From the NCBI GenBank assembly GCA_008692225.1, contig VICG01000011.1, positions 558,001-622,000 of the forward strand: DNA of 64,000 nt. The letters are read 5' to 3'. Shown here one piece after another: positions 24,308 to 37,668 of the stretch (positions are counted from its first letter, which is position 1; each line of letters opens with the position of its first letter). Made by a program: the position numbers and the translations under genes. The notes beneath the pieces are model-generated. The model was not told the origin of the DNA. It did not search any database and saw only the letters and a list, made by a program, of their open reading frames with translations. This stretch comes from Monilinia fructicola. Lineage: Eukaryota > Ascomycota > Leotiomycetes > Helotiales > Sclerotiniaceae.

Positions 24308-24735
24308 CTTCTTGGTATTATTTCATACTTTACTTCGAATCATTGGAGCAACAACCCCCCTTCGGTAGTCTAATTCGCTGTGCGATTCCCTAAGCTGTTG
24401 ATGAAATAGAAAATATATGTGCACGGACCAATTCGCGATAATTCCGCGCGGGCAGCTGCTACCTTTACCTTACCTCACTCAACTTTAACCCCTCCATCAT
24501 AGCTTTCTCCATTTATTAATCAATCAACCGTTCGCTCACTACATTTCCATTTCAACCTTTGAATATCAAGGAGCCTTTATTTCTAATAAATCTCTTCATG
24601 ATATTCTGAAGAATATCAACCTTCACAACTTTAAAACTCATATACAACCATAAAAGCTACATTCAACCACTACATACCGATACCATCCCCAGGGTTACAA
24701 AAAATTCAACTCAACCATCACTTTTGAGACCCAAA
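24308..24735. promoter_or_regulatory. Bidirectional promoter region
   Basis: About 430 bp separate the start codons of the rhomboid protease (-) and the Tma17-like chaperone (+), so both promoters must lie here. The segment 24440-24720 is pyrimidine/adenine-rich, as fungal promoters and 5' leaders often are. No specific factor site is claimed. Confidence 0.5.
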
Positions 24736-25493
24736 ATGTCCGCCGACGCCGTACCTATTTCCCCCGCTGCATTCGCAGAAGCCCTCAAAAGATCTTCCTA
24801 TGTCCACTCTCCACCTCAAAGCAGCCGAGCTGCGCAATTCTATCGCGCATCTCGATTATTCCAATGAGCAACTCAAACCTTTCGCTGAAGGGAGGGCTCC
24901 CGAATGTGTTGATGGGAAGGCAGATGAAGACTGGTATGTCAGTTTTATTTTGTGCCTTTGGGGGTATAGTTTGAATAAAAGCTAATTCAGAGGACAATTG
25001 CTAACTAAGTTGATGAAGTGTTGACGCGATCCGTGAGAATGAAGTCGTAATAACGCGCATGGAAACCCGCATCTCACTCCTCCGCACAGAAATCGAGTCA
25101 AGAGGTGGAGTATGGGGCGAGTATGAAGCAGGTGCCGAAGCCGAACGAGAAACAGAAGTAGCAGCCTCTACTCCCACAGCAAATGGAGCAGCCCCTGCAA
25201 GCGAAGAAAGTAGGAGTAATCCCTGGGCCGATGGAACGTTTACTACAGGGAGGATTGTGGGGGGAGACGTTGTGATGGATCCTACACCTACAGCTTCATC
25301 TGCGTCTACAACAGATGGAGAATCGAGAGTGAATGGTGTACCAAGCGCAACGGTGAATGGAGAATCGAGGACAAATGGAACCGCAACTACAAGCACCGGA
25401 GGATCATTAGATGATGAAACATTACGTCGAGCAATGGAATTACGGATGCGAGAAGATGCTGGTGCGGATGAGGAAGAGGGTCTGCACTTATAA
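24736..25493 (+). CDS. TMA17: Tma17-like proteasome-assembly chaperone, frame broken near start
   Basis: Likely homologue of the fungal Tma17/Adc17 family, small coiled-coil proteins that help assemble the 26S proteasome ATPase ring (assignment by resemblance, moderate confidence). The model is join(24736..24933,25019..25493), with intron 24934-25018 (GTATGT..AG). Coding text starts MSADAVPISPAAFAEALK. At the A4 run 24787-24790 one base must be dropped to continue as DLPMSTLHLKAAELRNSIAHL, SNEQLKPFAEG, then across the intron CVDAIRENEVVITRMETRIS. That heptad-like helical pair is the family core. The remaining C-terminus is Ala/Thr/Ser/Gly-rich and ends DAGADEEEGLHL. The corrected length is 223 residues. 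A shorter start at the in-frame Met at 24800 would avoid the frame break but would lose the conserved N-terminus. Confidence 0.6.
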
Positions 25494-27076
25494 GACTTCG
25501 AAAAAATTCTCCGAGATGTATTGCGCTCCTCAGTATTCTTGGGGGCATGCCTATTTGAGATGATTTTCGACGTCGACAGCTGCAAGAGGAAGGAAAGCGG
25601 ACACTCAAGAACCGTATTCAATCGCTTGACTCCTGATCGATGCCATAGATTCGCATCCCCATCTTTTCCTCTCGCTCTCAAGTCATCACCATTCATTCCT
25701 ACCTTACAAAATGAATCCGACCGCCCATCCTCTTCGTCAACCGTCTTAAGTCTTACATGACACAACCGAAAAGAATCCCCGTATTGCCCGACGTACTATC
25801 AACCATTGCAGGATGCTACAGTCCTGTTGACATCGCCTCGGTGTGACGTGAAAGTCAATAAATATATCTTCAACATGTTCTTATTGCTCTGAAGGATCAC
25901 TATCTAGGTTGTTGTAGAACAACGACTATATAGAATGCCGAGGCGTTAGCGCGTAGCCTGATGTGTCACGTGATCAACCTGACAAATTCATCTATCCCCC
26001 AATCAGGAACAAAGCGTGGTAATTGTGGCTGTGGCATCAGAATTCCCGTGCAATCTACAGCCTGAATCAAACTCTCCGACGAAGTCACTGGTGAAACGGT
26101 CTCTGAAGACCGCATCACAATACTGTCAAAGATGCGACCCAAGCAAGTACAAAGGAGAGACAAAGAAGGATCTCGCAAAGAGCTAGGATGCCATCTAGCT
26201 TTCGCCTTGTCGCTCTACGAGATAGCGAACTGCCTCAGGGAAACCCATCGAGCTGTTCACTCCATATCAGCAGTAACAAGCCTTCCACACCCGCCAGCTC
26301 GAATGTAATGAATGATATCTCTGATTTCCCGCTAGCGGAGTTTCGCGAGACGCGGTACAAACCTTGCCACGTATCCATCCATCATTTCCATGCATCGTTT
26401 CAATGCTCTCCCCTAGATTAGAGTATCCTCACCTCCAAACCTCAAATCCCAATTCCTACACGTCATCCCTCATCCATCCATATTTCACGTAAGCGACGTG
26501 ACCATTCCAATCCTCGTTCCCTCCCCCCTCGTCCCACTCACTCCCTAGATCTCCGCTTTCATTTCCTCCCTCCCTCCCTCCCTCCCTACCTAGTACCCAA
26601 GTAGCAAATCACATCCCATCCAATCCAATTTAATCCAACCCAACCCAACCCAACCCAACCCCACAAGAACCCAGTTTGGACATTCCAAGAAACGTGACTG
26701 ACCTCATCCCTCATCCTTCCCGAGGAACAACATTTGGTACTCAAAAAAAAGAAAAGAAAAAAAAAGCACATGAGATATCATCAGACAAGGGATTAGGAAT
26801 GGCCGAGGCAGTGGTAGTACAACTACAGATGAGAAATGTACAGGCTTGGTACCTCCAGGGCTCGTCTTTTCTTTTCGTTGGAGCGTCCATTAAATGTAGG
26901 TTGTTGGTATTGGTATTGGTATAGGTATAGGTATACTGATAAAACTCCAATTGGGCAATAGCACGTCCATGCACCATCATTAGTTGACCGCTCACCATCA
27001 TTACGCTTTATCGTCAAAAGCACCCCCCTCCGAAAGTTTCGCCTCCCTCAATATCCCCTCATCCTACATCACCACC
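25494..27076. other. Intergenic, low-complexity tracts, no gene seen
   Basis: It contains the 3' flank of the chaperone gene. There is a CCTCC-type pyrimidine tract near 26560-26590, a CCAACn tract and a CACTAC/TTGGTA-type short repeat near 26905-26935. Short ORFs on both strands show no family resemblance. Confidence 0.35.
26634..26661. repeat. (CCAAC)n microsatellite
   Basis: About five perfect copies of a five-base unit, flanked by related CCAAT-like sequence. Confidence 0.8.
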
Positions 27077-30000
27077 CTAATTACCCTCCCCCGCACTCGC
27101 ACCTCTCTCCCCAACCACACCATCCCCGCCCGCACTCGCAGTTCTCTCCCCCTCACCACCAGCAACCGTCGCCCTACTTCTCTTCCCCTTCAAACTCCTC
27201 CTGCTACCCGCCCAACTCTTCCTCCCTTCATCCACCACCAACGCCTCGCCCTCGTACTTCAAGACCGGAACCGTCATTCCATAACCCCTCGTTCGACCCT
27301 CTCTATCGTGCTGATCAATCTCCACCCTGATGACTACATCTAAACTGCCATCGCCTGATTTTCCATGATGTTCAGGTTGTGCGGATTTATGTTCACTGCC
27401 TGCACCTCGCTCCCCTTTATGAAGTGGAGCGTGGCCATCCTTGGGGATTTCTTTAGTGTCGAGATCGTATCCAACAATTTCTGCGTGGACTTCAGCAGTA
27501 TTGGCAGGGTTAGGGACGGAAGAAGTCAATCGTGAATTCTCAGTGAGAACTGCCCAATTTCGGCTAGGCATCGTAACAGTATTACTCTTACTACTCTTTT
27601 TCTCCTCACCAGGATCTCTATCGAAGAAACTCAAAAGTGTCTCATCCGTCACCTTGTCCAAATGATGAATTTTATTTCTCTTGGCCAACAAATTCGCCAC
27701 GGCCTGTGGAGGAGGCTTATTAACAATAGCCGAAGAAATAATATTGGCCATGTATCTGAAATCTTGAGAGACTGGCACTTGCAGGCTGGGGTTCGAATAG
27801 AAACGACCAACGGCGGCAAGATGTACATCACCTCCGAGGATGGTAATTCGAACTGAGAATTGAGAGGCAAGAGATTGGAGTTGTGCGATGAGATAATGGC
27901 GTTCTTTCTTGTGAGTGTGGGCGGTATAGTGATCATCGAGGTCATCAAGAAGATCAACACTGCCGTCAAAGTGGTTAAAGAAACTTCCGCCTTGAAAGAT
28001 GTTAGTAGATGGACTATGGATGAAACGATAGATGGAAATGTCGCTTACCGAACCCAAATCGCTTGTTCATGAATTTGAGTGGGCCCATTAAGGGGCTCGA
28101 AAAGATATTCTCTAGCCATGTTAAACGCTACAAACATTAGCACGAGAATATATGAAGTCACTATGTTCGAAAGCTTACCGGATAAGCAATAGGAATTCCG
28201 AGTAAAACGATAAGATGTTGTATAGGACTTGGAGATGCTTTCGCGGCAGTAAGTTCAGCTTTAAGGCGATTGAAGATCTTTGTGTACGTTTCTGGATAGT
28301 TGACTTGATGACGTGTACGCTATAAGGAAAGTCAATATGGCTTCTTCGTTATTGATAAGAGAGACTTACTTCCGTTCTGGCGTCAATACCAAAAAATGCG
28401 ATTCTAGCACCCAATCTTGCATAAATGCTACGAGAGCGTTCTGCTACATATGGCTACAAATAATTAGCCAATTCCACAACGCAAACTCGAAACTACTTAC
28501 ACCAGGGCTATCACCAATGATATAACTCGGATCAGGGATATCATTCTCCAATACATATGTATTCTCTATTTGACGTGGATCAACTCCAACTCCATCCGTT
28601 GACGTAGTTTGAGGGGCATCTAAGAATTTCAGTAATCACCGAAAGCAAGGATCTTGAGGATAACACACCAGTTGTGAATGTAGATGGTGGAGGTGCAATG
28701 TGATGTTGAAACAGTAAATAGTATTTATGAGCAACACCCCCAATGCCACGGAAAACGGAACAACGCATGAACTCATCAACGTAGGACCCAAAACCATCAA
28801 TGATCTACGCGGTTGATAAGCAGGTACACCTTCCACAAACAAAAGAAAACCAAACTCACATCATGATCATCCCAGAGATTGACTTGAGGAATCTTTCCAT
28901 TCATCGCAGCAAAAGGTTCTGTCGAATACCTGACATTTCCATATTAGATCACCCATTTCTCAATTTTCCATTTCCGCCATTGACTTACCAGCGAATATAA
29001 TTCTTGACATAGTATGAATCACAATCCTTCCTCAAATCCTCAGGGAAAGGGTATTCTCTTCTCTTCTTCGGATTGCCAATATCAGTCCAAGGTCTCAAAG
29101 GTCCACTAACTCTAATTCCATCATTGTATATCTGATCTCCACCACCAAGCCTATCACATGTTAGTATTTGCTCTCTCTTCAATACAGTATCTTCTTACAT
29201 CACGTGGAAAGGAGACACTTCATGTTGTCGGGCAACGTCTCTCCAAAGACAAGCACCGCTATAAGCATCCTCATCTGTACCGACACTAAATCCATTGCAC
29301 GAATGGAACATAATTCTCATACTCTCTGTAACAGCTGGTATGAAAAAGTTCTGTCTATCCGTCTTTCCCCCCTCGGCAAATGATAGTCCAGGAATGGTAT
29401 ATTCGCATTGAATCTCTTCTTGTTGCATAGGAACTTGTATATGGAATCTCCAGAAAGTATTCGCCACATCTGAATATAGTTTGACTCCCCTAATCTTGAT
29501 TTCTTCCGAATTACTGAAAGCATTGAATTGTCCACCATGTGTTGTAGTATTACCATTGGATGCTTGTGTTGGATTTTGATTCTCCGAATAGTCCACCCCA
29601 TTAATAACGCCATGCGCATGTCCATTACCAGCGGCAACACCTATTCCATTACCATATTGCGTAGCCTGTCTACTCCCCAAAATCCTCAATCTCAATTCCG
29701 GTACCGAGTCCTCCCTCGCCGTCTGCGAATCCACCACAATCAACACACTCCCATACCAAACCTCGTTTTCCATCCTCCTATAATTAAGCAACGGGCCACA
29801 CTTGACACTCGCCCCCGCGCCGCCCCTCTGCACCCCATTCACAGCATCCTCATGTTCTAATTCCTCCTGCTCCCTCCTCGCAGCTTCAAGTTCCCCATTC
29901 TGCGCATTGCCCGAGAGCATGACCGGTGCATGCGGGCCAGGTAATCCCCGACCCTCCACTCGCGATTTGTTTGAAAAATTGGCCAAATCGGCGCGTGCAT

Positions 30001-30142
30001 TTCGTTCCTCTGCTTCTCGACTTGCGTTGTATGCATGTTTGGCAAATGCGCTGGATTCGTGGTGGCGCCAGCGATTGGCGGATGCATGAGTATTGGGCGG
30101 ATCATTGCCATGAACGACCTCCTCGCGATGATGATCTGCCAT
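27077..30142 (-). CDS. PhoD-like phosphatase domain protein (9 exons)
   Basis: Fungal metallophosphoesterase of the PhoD type. The model complement(join(27077..27990,28049..28127,28179..28319,28370..28453,28501..28619,28669..28804,28860..28929,28989..29150,29199..30142)) totals 2,649 nt, giving 882 residues, all junctions in phase and no frame break. Metal-site motifs run in order. GGGDQIYND spans the second exon. VNLWDDHD joins IIDGFGSY across the 28804/28860 junction. HLIVLLGIPIAYP joins RLTWLENIFSSPLMGP. FFNHFDGSVDLLDDLDDHYTA follows, then ILGGDVHLAAVGRF. The N-terminal 300 residues are polar and of unknown role. The C-terminus after about residue 750 is basic and Gly/Ser-rich. No signal peptide or membrane anchor is visible, so a cytosolic location is plausible. 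Family members hydrolyse phosphate esters; the substrate is not predictable here. Confidence 0.92.
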
Positions 30143-31096
30143 TATTTATCTCGCTCTTGATTCGGGCTTTTGGGAAAATAATACTCGGGTCAACTGTCGA
30201 TGAGTTGCGCGGGTGTCCCTGCTGACAATGTGCGCGCGGAGAGAGGTAAGCTGTGGAAATGAGGAATGGCTGATGTCCCTTGATACAGATGGTGCGATCC
30301 GCGTTCTTGCAGTGCTTGACTCAAATTGCAATTTCAAATCGCTACTTATCACCCTTCTTTGATTGGTATGGAAAAGTCAATTCAATTCACCCCTCGCACA
30401 ACACAGACAGACTTGGATACGTGGGTAGCCCTGGCTGGTATCAAAACACCACAGCTCTCACTTTCTTGAAAGTATGAATAAATATCACAAGCAAGAGACC
30501 AGAAACACATCAAGAGAAAATCCAATACAATGATGACAATGGCGACGACAACAATAACAACGACACTAACAATAACAACAGCAACAATAGCAATAACAAC
30601 CCATTCTACTTGTAAAAACCAAGATTAAAACTCATTTTCTCTTGGCTTATTTACGCCAAGAGAATAATCAAACACAAGTTGATATGAAGATCAAGGTAAA
30701 TAAATGCTGCTCAACGCCGCCAAACTCTACTCCGTATGGTGCATTGGTGATATCAAATTGGGTGGATCCAAGATGCAAAGATCCTCCATGGAAACACGGA
30801 CCAACCAAGGTAAAATGACGATCACTATGGATTAATGTGTTTGATCCTTGTTTGGTTGTTGAAATGCATCAAGGGTTGAGATTTCATGTGGCCAATTGAG
30901 AGGGAGAGAGAGGTTTGTCATTTTATTTATATTTGAGGTGATGCCCGTGGACAAATGTTGATACCAATAAGTATATAGATGTGGATTTGTGCATTGGATG
31001 GGTATGTATGGGAATATATATATTCGAGCATCTAAAGTAGATTTCCAACCAAGGTTGATACATAAATACAGTAAATAGCTGAAGGTAGCTCTATCA

Positions 31097-31140
31097 CCAT
31101 CCATCCATCCATCCATCCATCCATCCATCCATCCATCCAT
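31097..31140. repeat. (CCAT)11 microsatellite
   Basis: Eleven perfect tetranucleotide copies. Confidence 0.95.
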
Positions 31141-32935
31141 ATACAAGTATTCAACATCCCCCTTCCCAAACAAGCATAACGAAGCGATCCATGGATGCGC
31201 AACCACCACGGGATCTCCGGGATCTATACTAGTTACCGAGTCTCCGGCAAACGACACCATGGGACCGTACAGTAACTACCATCATGATCAATCAGTACTC
31301 TGTACATAGCAAGAGGACCAACCCAGATTCCCAAACAAAACCAATCTGTAGCAACACACTGGGGAATGAATGGAAGACGCCACGCTGGTAGTTACAGGTG
31401 GTACTTGGTCGCAAAAAGTTAAACCGCATCGCTGCGCCCTCAGATCGGCGGGATTCGTCGCATTGCTGAGGGTTTTGTCCTGGAGAGGTGGTGATCGTGG
31501 AAGTAGCGTTATCTCATGTTGTGCTACAGCACCGAGGTGTGGTGTCTGGTGTGGAGATTCGATTAGGCGATCAGGCCGACTAGGTCGATGAGTTCGATTA
31601 GCTCATGTAGCCAACGGGAACCAATGAGACGGTCTTCTTGGCACGGATGGAAATATTCTTCATCGTTCAACAACGTATCTGGGGGTTAGGGATGTGAGTG
31701 TTGTTGCGGTATCTTGTTCTATGCAGTGGTAATCACTATAGTATATATTGAACGAGGGATCATATCATCACATCACACCATCATATCATCATATCACCAT
31801 GTGTCCTAGAAGGTTGATTAGGCAGTTTTGTTGTCTATTCTATACTTGATATACACTATGAGATTAGTAGAGGATGAACCTTTCCATAAGTATGGATGGG
31901 TGGCGATTGGAATAAGGCCTATATGTATGTTGACAGCTGAGAAATTGCTTTGAACGATCAGGATCCAGCTAGGGCTTTCATGGAGGATGGCAAGAAGCCA
32001 GAACCCACATGTAATTCCCACTTGTTGATCATAGATTGGGACTTCCAAACATCTATCAGACCTATTTCAAGCCTACTGTATCAGGAATCAAGTCCAAGAA
32101 AGGAATGAGGAGAACCATCTCACAGGTTCTGTAAGTGATGTCGTGTTTGGTGCTCCATCCAGCGTCTATTCTTGGACTACTATTCCATATCCGCACAACC
32201 AAAATAATCGTTGTGTTAATTAGAAAGTAGAAGGAAAGTCATCGATGGGGTAGTGACACCGTCCGAAGTTGTACTCGTAGACGACCTAGAAGCTCCACTG
32301 AACCACGCTCATCGCATCCTTCAACCGGCGCGGAATCGTTTCCACATATACAGTAATAGATATATCGATCAATTTGTGAAGCTCGGCTCAACTCAGCTCA
32401 GCTCAGTTCACAGAGAGGATCGTCCCCCAAAAAACAACACCCATCAGCCTTTCCCGAACATTCCACCCGGATCTCACCTAGACTCCACGCCATATCCGGA
32501 AACACACCCCCAGCACCACATCTCCAACATCCCAAGCCAGCCATGCGCTCGCATGGCGATTCTGGCTATATACACACACTTACCTACAGAAGAACCCGCC
32601 ATGCCCCCAACTATCGCCGCATGGACATAACCTCCCACCACAAAATCACAATTCATCCCCTCACTCTCGCATCTCCACCACTCCTAATAAACGATCCAGC
32701 GAAACCAACCTCCACAAGTCCTCGCCACAATCTTACACACTATACCTACACCTACAGCAACACCTACAGCAACCCCCCTTCTCCCACCCAAACCACCAAT
32801 AACAACACCAACACCAACACCACCCCTCCCCCTAAACCCATCAATCCCCCAAAACCCATAAATCCTATGCAACCCCCCTAGCAAACCCCAAACATCGTCA
32901 TTCCTCGGGGATAACCCCCCATCTAAACCCAAACC

Positions 32936-33061
32936 CATCACCATCACCATCACCATCACCATCACCATCACCATCACCATCACCATCACCATCACCATCA
33001 CCATCACCATCACCATCACCATCACCATCACCATCACCATCACATCACCATCACCATCACC
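32936..33061. repeat. (CACCAT)n hexanucleotide array, ~21 copies
   Basis: An essentially perfect six-base array of about 126 bp with a single phase slip near 33040. It opens frames on both strands (His-Pro-type or Val-Met-type repeats) that are artefacts of the repeat. Confidence 0.95.
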
Positions 33062-33522
33062 CCAACCCAACCCAACCAGCACCCAAACACCAAACTCACC
33101 ACCCCGCCGCAAAATCCATCTCCACCTCCCAATCACAACCACAACCACAAGCAGGAACCTACCAAGCGCGCCACGGACCGCGCGGGAGGGGATTCTCGGT
33201 ATTTGACTAACTATATGGAGGTTACGCGTACTCGAGCATGGGGTTTTTTGTGGTGGCGGGCTAGAATTTAGGGATTGTGTGAGGGGGAGGGGGGGGGTTG
33301 GTAACGGATACATTAGAAGGGTTGGGGTTGGGGTTGGGAATGGAGTTGAAGAATGGGAATGGGAGTGGGAATTGGGGTTGGGGAGATTGTATTCCTCAGT
33401 ATAACTACTGTATAAGTAGATGGTGTGGTAGGGTTACTTTGGATGATGTATATATATAGCGAGAGCGAGATTTTTCTCCGTAATCGTTAACAGTATAGAA
33501 CTCCAGCTACGGATAAATAAAA

Positions 33523-33548
33523 TACATACATACATACATACATACATC
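33523..33548. repeat. (CATA)n microsatellite
   Basis: About six copies of a tetranucleotide. Confidence 0.9.
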
Positions 33549-33850
33549 ACAAAGTACCTAGGTATACCGAGGTAGCTATGAGTTGCCGGGAGGTACTCCG
33601 TAGAGTGAGAAATAATAATTATTCCGCGTTCCGGGTTACTCGAGTAAGAATTATTGACCCAAAGCTCAAGGTGAATGAGGTGAATGAGTGTTTCGCAAGG
33701 GTGAATTCGAGGGATGAGTTAAAGTCGAGTTTAGGCGGTGGTTTTGGTAAGTCTTATCTAATTAGTAATTCTATGTACGGGCCGCTGGAATTGTTAAGCT
33801 TATTTTAATCCTTCGATCCTTTAGTTGTTTGATTTCTTAGAAATGTAAGA

Positions 33851-34112
<262 letters not shown>

Positions 34113-34316
34113 GTAATATTCATTATACATATTCATTCATACAATAAGAATACTAAATTACCTATCCGGCGTACAGCATACTCGAGTAAGTAGTCAATCT
34201 CCATGCCGTATACCTAGGTATCTTTCCTCATGTTTCGCTTCTCGTTTCACGTTTCTCGTTTCATCGTCTTGTTCACGCATAGTTCGACAGTGCTTAGGTT
34301 CTAGAGTAACTCGGTA

Positions 34317-34711
34317 CAGTAGAACCTGGTTATACCGGACAAAGAATTTCAGCCAATTAGATCCGGTATAACCAGGTTTCCGGTATAACCAGATATGCAT
34401 AAAAAATTATACAGGATTTATACAGATATTATACAGTATTATACAGATTTATACAATTTATACAAATTAGAATTTTGATAAGATTATATAATCACTTTTT
34501 TTTAGCAAATTATCACGTGTTGATTAATAATCCCATATAAATTTATATCAAAGTACCCTGGTTATACCGGAATTTTCGAAAAAGTATGACGGTATTTCGT
34601 TATAGGCAAAAATTCCGTTACTTCCATATAAAATCAAGTGAAATTGAAAAAAAATTCCGGTATAACCAGGATTTCGGTATAAACCAAGTCCGGTATAACC
34701 AGGTTCTACTG
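34317..34711. mobile_element. 395-bp MITE with 24-bp perfect terminal inverted repeats and TA duplication
   Basis: The left end at 34317 begins CAGTAGAACCTGGTTATACC, and the right end, read on the other strand from 34711, begins identically; the match runs 24 bp. Dinucleotide TA flanks both sides (34315-34316 and 34712-34713), the target duplication of Tc1/mariner/pogo-class elements. The inside is AT-rich, has no coding capacity, and carries several subterminal copies of CCGGTATAACCAGG in both orientations (near 34362-34392, 34557-34572, 34650-34700). Those are likely transposase-binding repeats (inference). Confidence 0.9.
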
Positions 34712-34782
34712 TAGAACTACCACGTAAGACTTACGTCGAGAATTTCCTGTGCACATGACGGTAACCTTTACTAAGAGGAGAT

Positions 34783-34810
34783 ACAGTACAGTACAGTACA
34801 GTACAGTACA
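34783..34810. repeat. (ACAGT)n microsatellite
   Basis: Five to six copies of a five-base unit, followed within 10 bp by the palindrome TACTCGAGTA. Confidence 0.85.
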
Positions 34811-35304
34811 GAGCTACTCGAGTAAGTTCAGGGGAAGTCCAAGGATTGGGATCTCTACTGTAGGGGTCTTTGGACAATGTACTCTGTACTGCACTCCCTC
34901 CGTATGACAGACTGTATCCATATGATAGATGGGGAGATGCCGGACGGTATACGGTCTGAGACGAATCGTAAGTGGGAAGGATGGAGACGGCGGTTTGAAG
35001 TGGAATGTGCGTTGTGGGGGCGGGCGATGAGTGGTGTGGGGTTTTCATTTAGATTGTACTGTACAGTGTACAGTACGGAGTAGTCGTCGCTATTAGTAAG
35101 TACTAGGAGTACGGGACGGTGTTGTCTGGAGTCTGAAATGGAGTACTCTGTACTGTACTGTATTGTATGTACAGTCAGTATCCCACCTGTGACCTGTGAC
35201 CTGTGATCTGAAGGTATCCAGATGTCTGAGTTTGGAAGGTGAGTCGGTTAATCGAGTGGAACTTCCCACTGGGAAGGTGGTTGGGAGATGGGGAATTGGA
35301 TCTT

Positions 35305-35372
35305 TGAAGTGCTTGGAGTGGCTTGGAGTGGGTTGAAGTGCTTGGAGTGGGTTGAAGTGCTTGGAGTGGGTT
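35305..35372. repeat. Tandem repeat of ~19-bp unit
   Basis: The unit GAAGTGCTTGGAGTGGGTT occurs about three and a half times. The first copy has a small variation (GGCTTGGAGTGG). Confidence 0.85.
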
Positions 35373-36079
35373 AGATGATGGCTGGCATGAGGAATGAAGG
35401 ATATGTGCCGAGTACTCGAATAGGTATTATTCCTCCCTCTGTCCTCTGTAGGTACAAGTATCTCGGAGATCCATACCAATAATTTAGTCATTTCTACGAG
35501 CACAATAAGGTTGGATATTCATGGATGGATGGATTTACTTGGTATGATGATCAATATCACATCATACGGAGTACGAGTACACACACCCACACACCACACA
35601 CAAGCGTACCTAGTTATGAAACGGGTTCAACCTCGAATGTCTTGTAAGCTTGTGGGAGTATATCATCTTGATTGCTTGACATACGCGACACACGTGCCGA
35701 CACGTCTAGATGAATTTCACGGATCAGCATGCCGATGATATCTACTGCAGAGAAGTAAGATGTAAGATCTGGAAGTGAGGAACACTTGTACAGTATAAGA
35801 AAGGAATGTAAAAGTATGCACAGCACAGTACAGGATCTATGTATGCATGTATGATTTATGGTTTGTGTGCCCCTGGTGGCGATAGTCATGTACATTGTAC
35901 ACATCCAGCTGCCCAGGGCAGTAAGTATACTTTTGCTCGACGGATCCATGAATAGTGGAGTGAGGGAGTGGGACGGACGCAAGGGGTAAATCGGTGAATA
36001 GAGTATAATCTCATACTAGCTAGTACCAGGGGGGTGGAGAGATGCCTGTATTGTAGGTAATAGATAATCCGTACGATTA

Positions 36080-36560
36080 GATGAAATAATTAGATGTTTG
36101 ATGGAGAAGTAAGGGAGTTACTATATAATATTAGATATATAGGAAAGGTTTAGTTGAGATATATAGTGTTTAGTAGAGTTTTTAGTTAATTTCTACATTT
36201 CTATATTTCTATAAAATAGTAGAATAATAGAATAATAGAATAATAGAATAATAGAGTAATAGAATAATAGAATAATAGAATAATAGAATAATAGAAATAA
36301 TTTATTCTTAAATTCTTTATATTTATAATTAGCTTATTTTAATAATTCTTTATAAGATATAATATAATAAGAATAGCTAGTATTAATAGTATTCGTTTTA
36401 ATAAATAAATAAAGAAATAATCTCTTAGTAATAATAATATACTTTTTTATTTAATATCTAAATTTATATATAAAGAGATAAATAAGTAATCGAGTTTCTT
36501 TCGAATAATAATAATTTCATCTCCCTTCCTTAAAAGACCTTTAATTATTTGTAAATTAAT
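36080..36560. repeat. Extremely AT-rich block
   Basis: Nearly pure A/T for about 480 bp, including the 8-bp minisatellite at 36216-36297. It could be a RIP-degraded remnant or a natural AT island; no TE homology is recognisable by eye. Confidence 0.6.
36216..36297. repeat. 8-bp minisatellite (AGAATAAT)n
   Basis: About ten copies with one A-to-G variant near 36254. Confidence 0.9.
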
Positions 36561-37668
36561 AATATTAAAGTTTCTAACCTATAGAGTAAACTCTGACATC
36601 ATTTCACATCTAATTTATTATCATTCAATTCAATTCAACTCAATTCAATCCAATTCAACTCTACTTTATTCTGTTCATTTGATTTCATTTCATTTCGTTA
36701 GATTACAATACAATACAATTCATTATTTTCAATCTTCTATCTTTCCGAGGTTCAATCAATATTCAAGTTTTCGATAAAACAACAATAACAACACATCAAT
36801 ACACCAATATAATAAATACAACATACATAATACAACCTTGGAATACATTACAACACAATACAGCACAACACAGCACAAACAGCACAGCACAAAATACAAG
36901 CATCGTCAGTCTTTGGTATCTCGAATCTTGGGAGATATTGAGGTTGTCGGTAGGATAGATAGGATACGATAGTGACTACCTACCTGCCTACTGGTGTACC
37001 TACTTACCCACCTACCTACTTGCCTACTTACCTACCTACGTACCTACCTACCCCCTTGCCGACTTACTATCTGGAATAGTAATCATCACTTCTTTTAACT
37101 TATAATTTATTACTTGCATTTCCGCTTGGACTCGCAAGAAGATATCAAACGAATGCAGGTGAACTCAAATCATTGGATGGTCAATTAATCAATCCTTCAA
37201 TTCCTAGTAGAACTAACCTTGGAACCTTACGACCACCAGACCAACCTTCTTATATCTACCTGTTCTGTTACAACTTGCAACTTGCAACTTGCAACTTACA
37301 ACTTACAACAAAACTATCCATCCAATTCACGTATTGAGATTGGCACCACCAACATCCAAATATCTTACCGTCTCTTAATAAAACGGCTCATTCACTCAAT
37401 TCACTTAATCCATACAAGCAAGACTCAACTCAATCTACTCAATACCTCCCAAGGTCACATCTTAAAAGAAAAGCGTCATCCCGAAAGTCACAACGAGCAT
37501 TTTTCCTGGTCGAAGATCCTCTTTTCCCCATTCGAAACAATCACAATCACAGAATGATTGAATTGCGCAACGTACCCTTTATGCATTAAGCCTCTTCGAT
37601 CACCTCTTCATTCTACAACCTATCACTCTTTTCCTTTCTCACTTGCAACATCGGGATTGGAAAAAATC

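Noticed and set aside
32684..33313. 209-codon minus-strand ORF with long Val-Met repeats
   Set aside because: It is open only because it crosses the CACCAT hexanucleotide array; flanks show no protein-like conservation.
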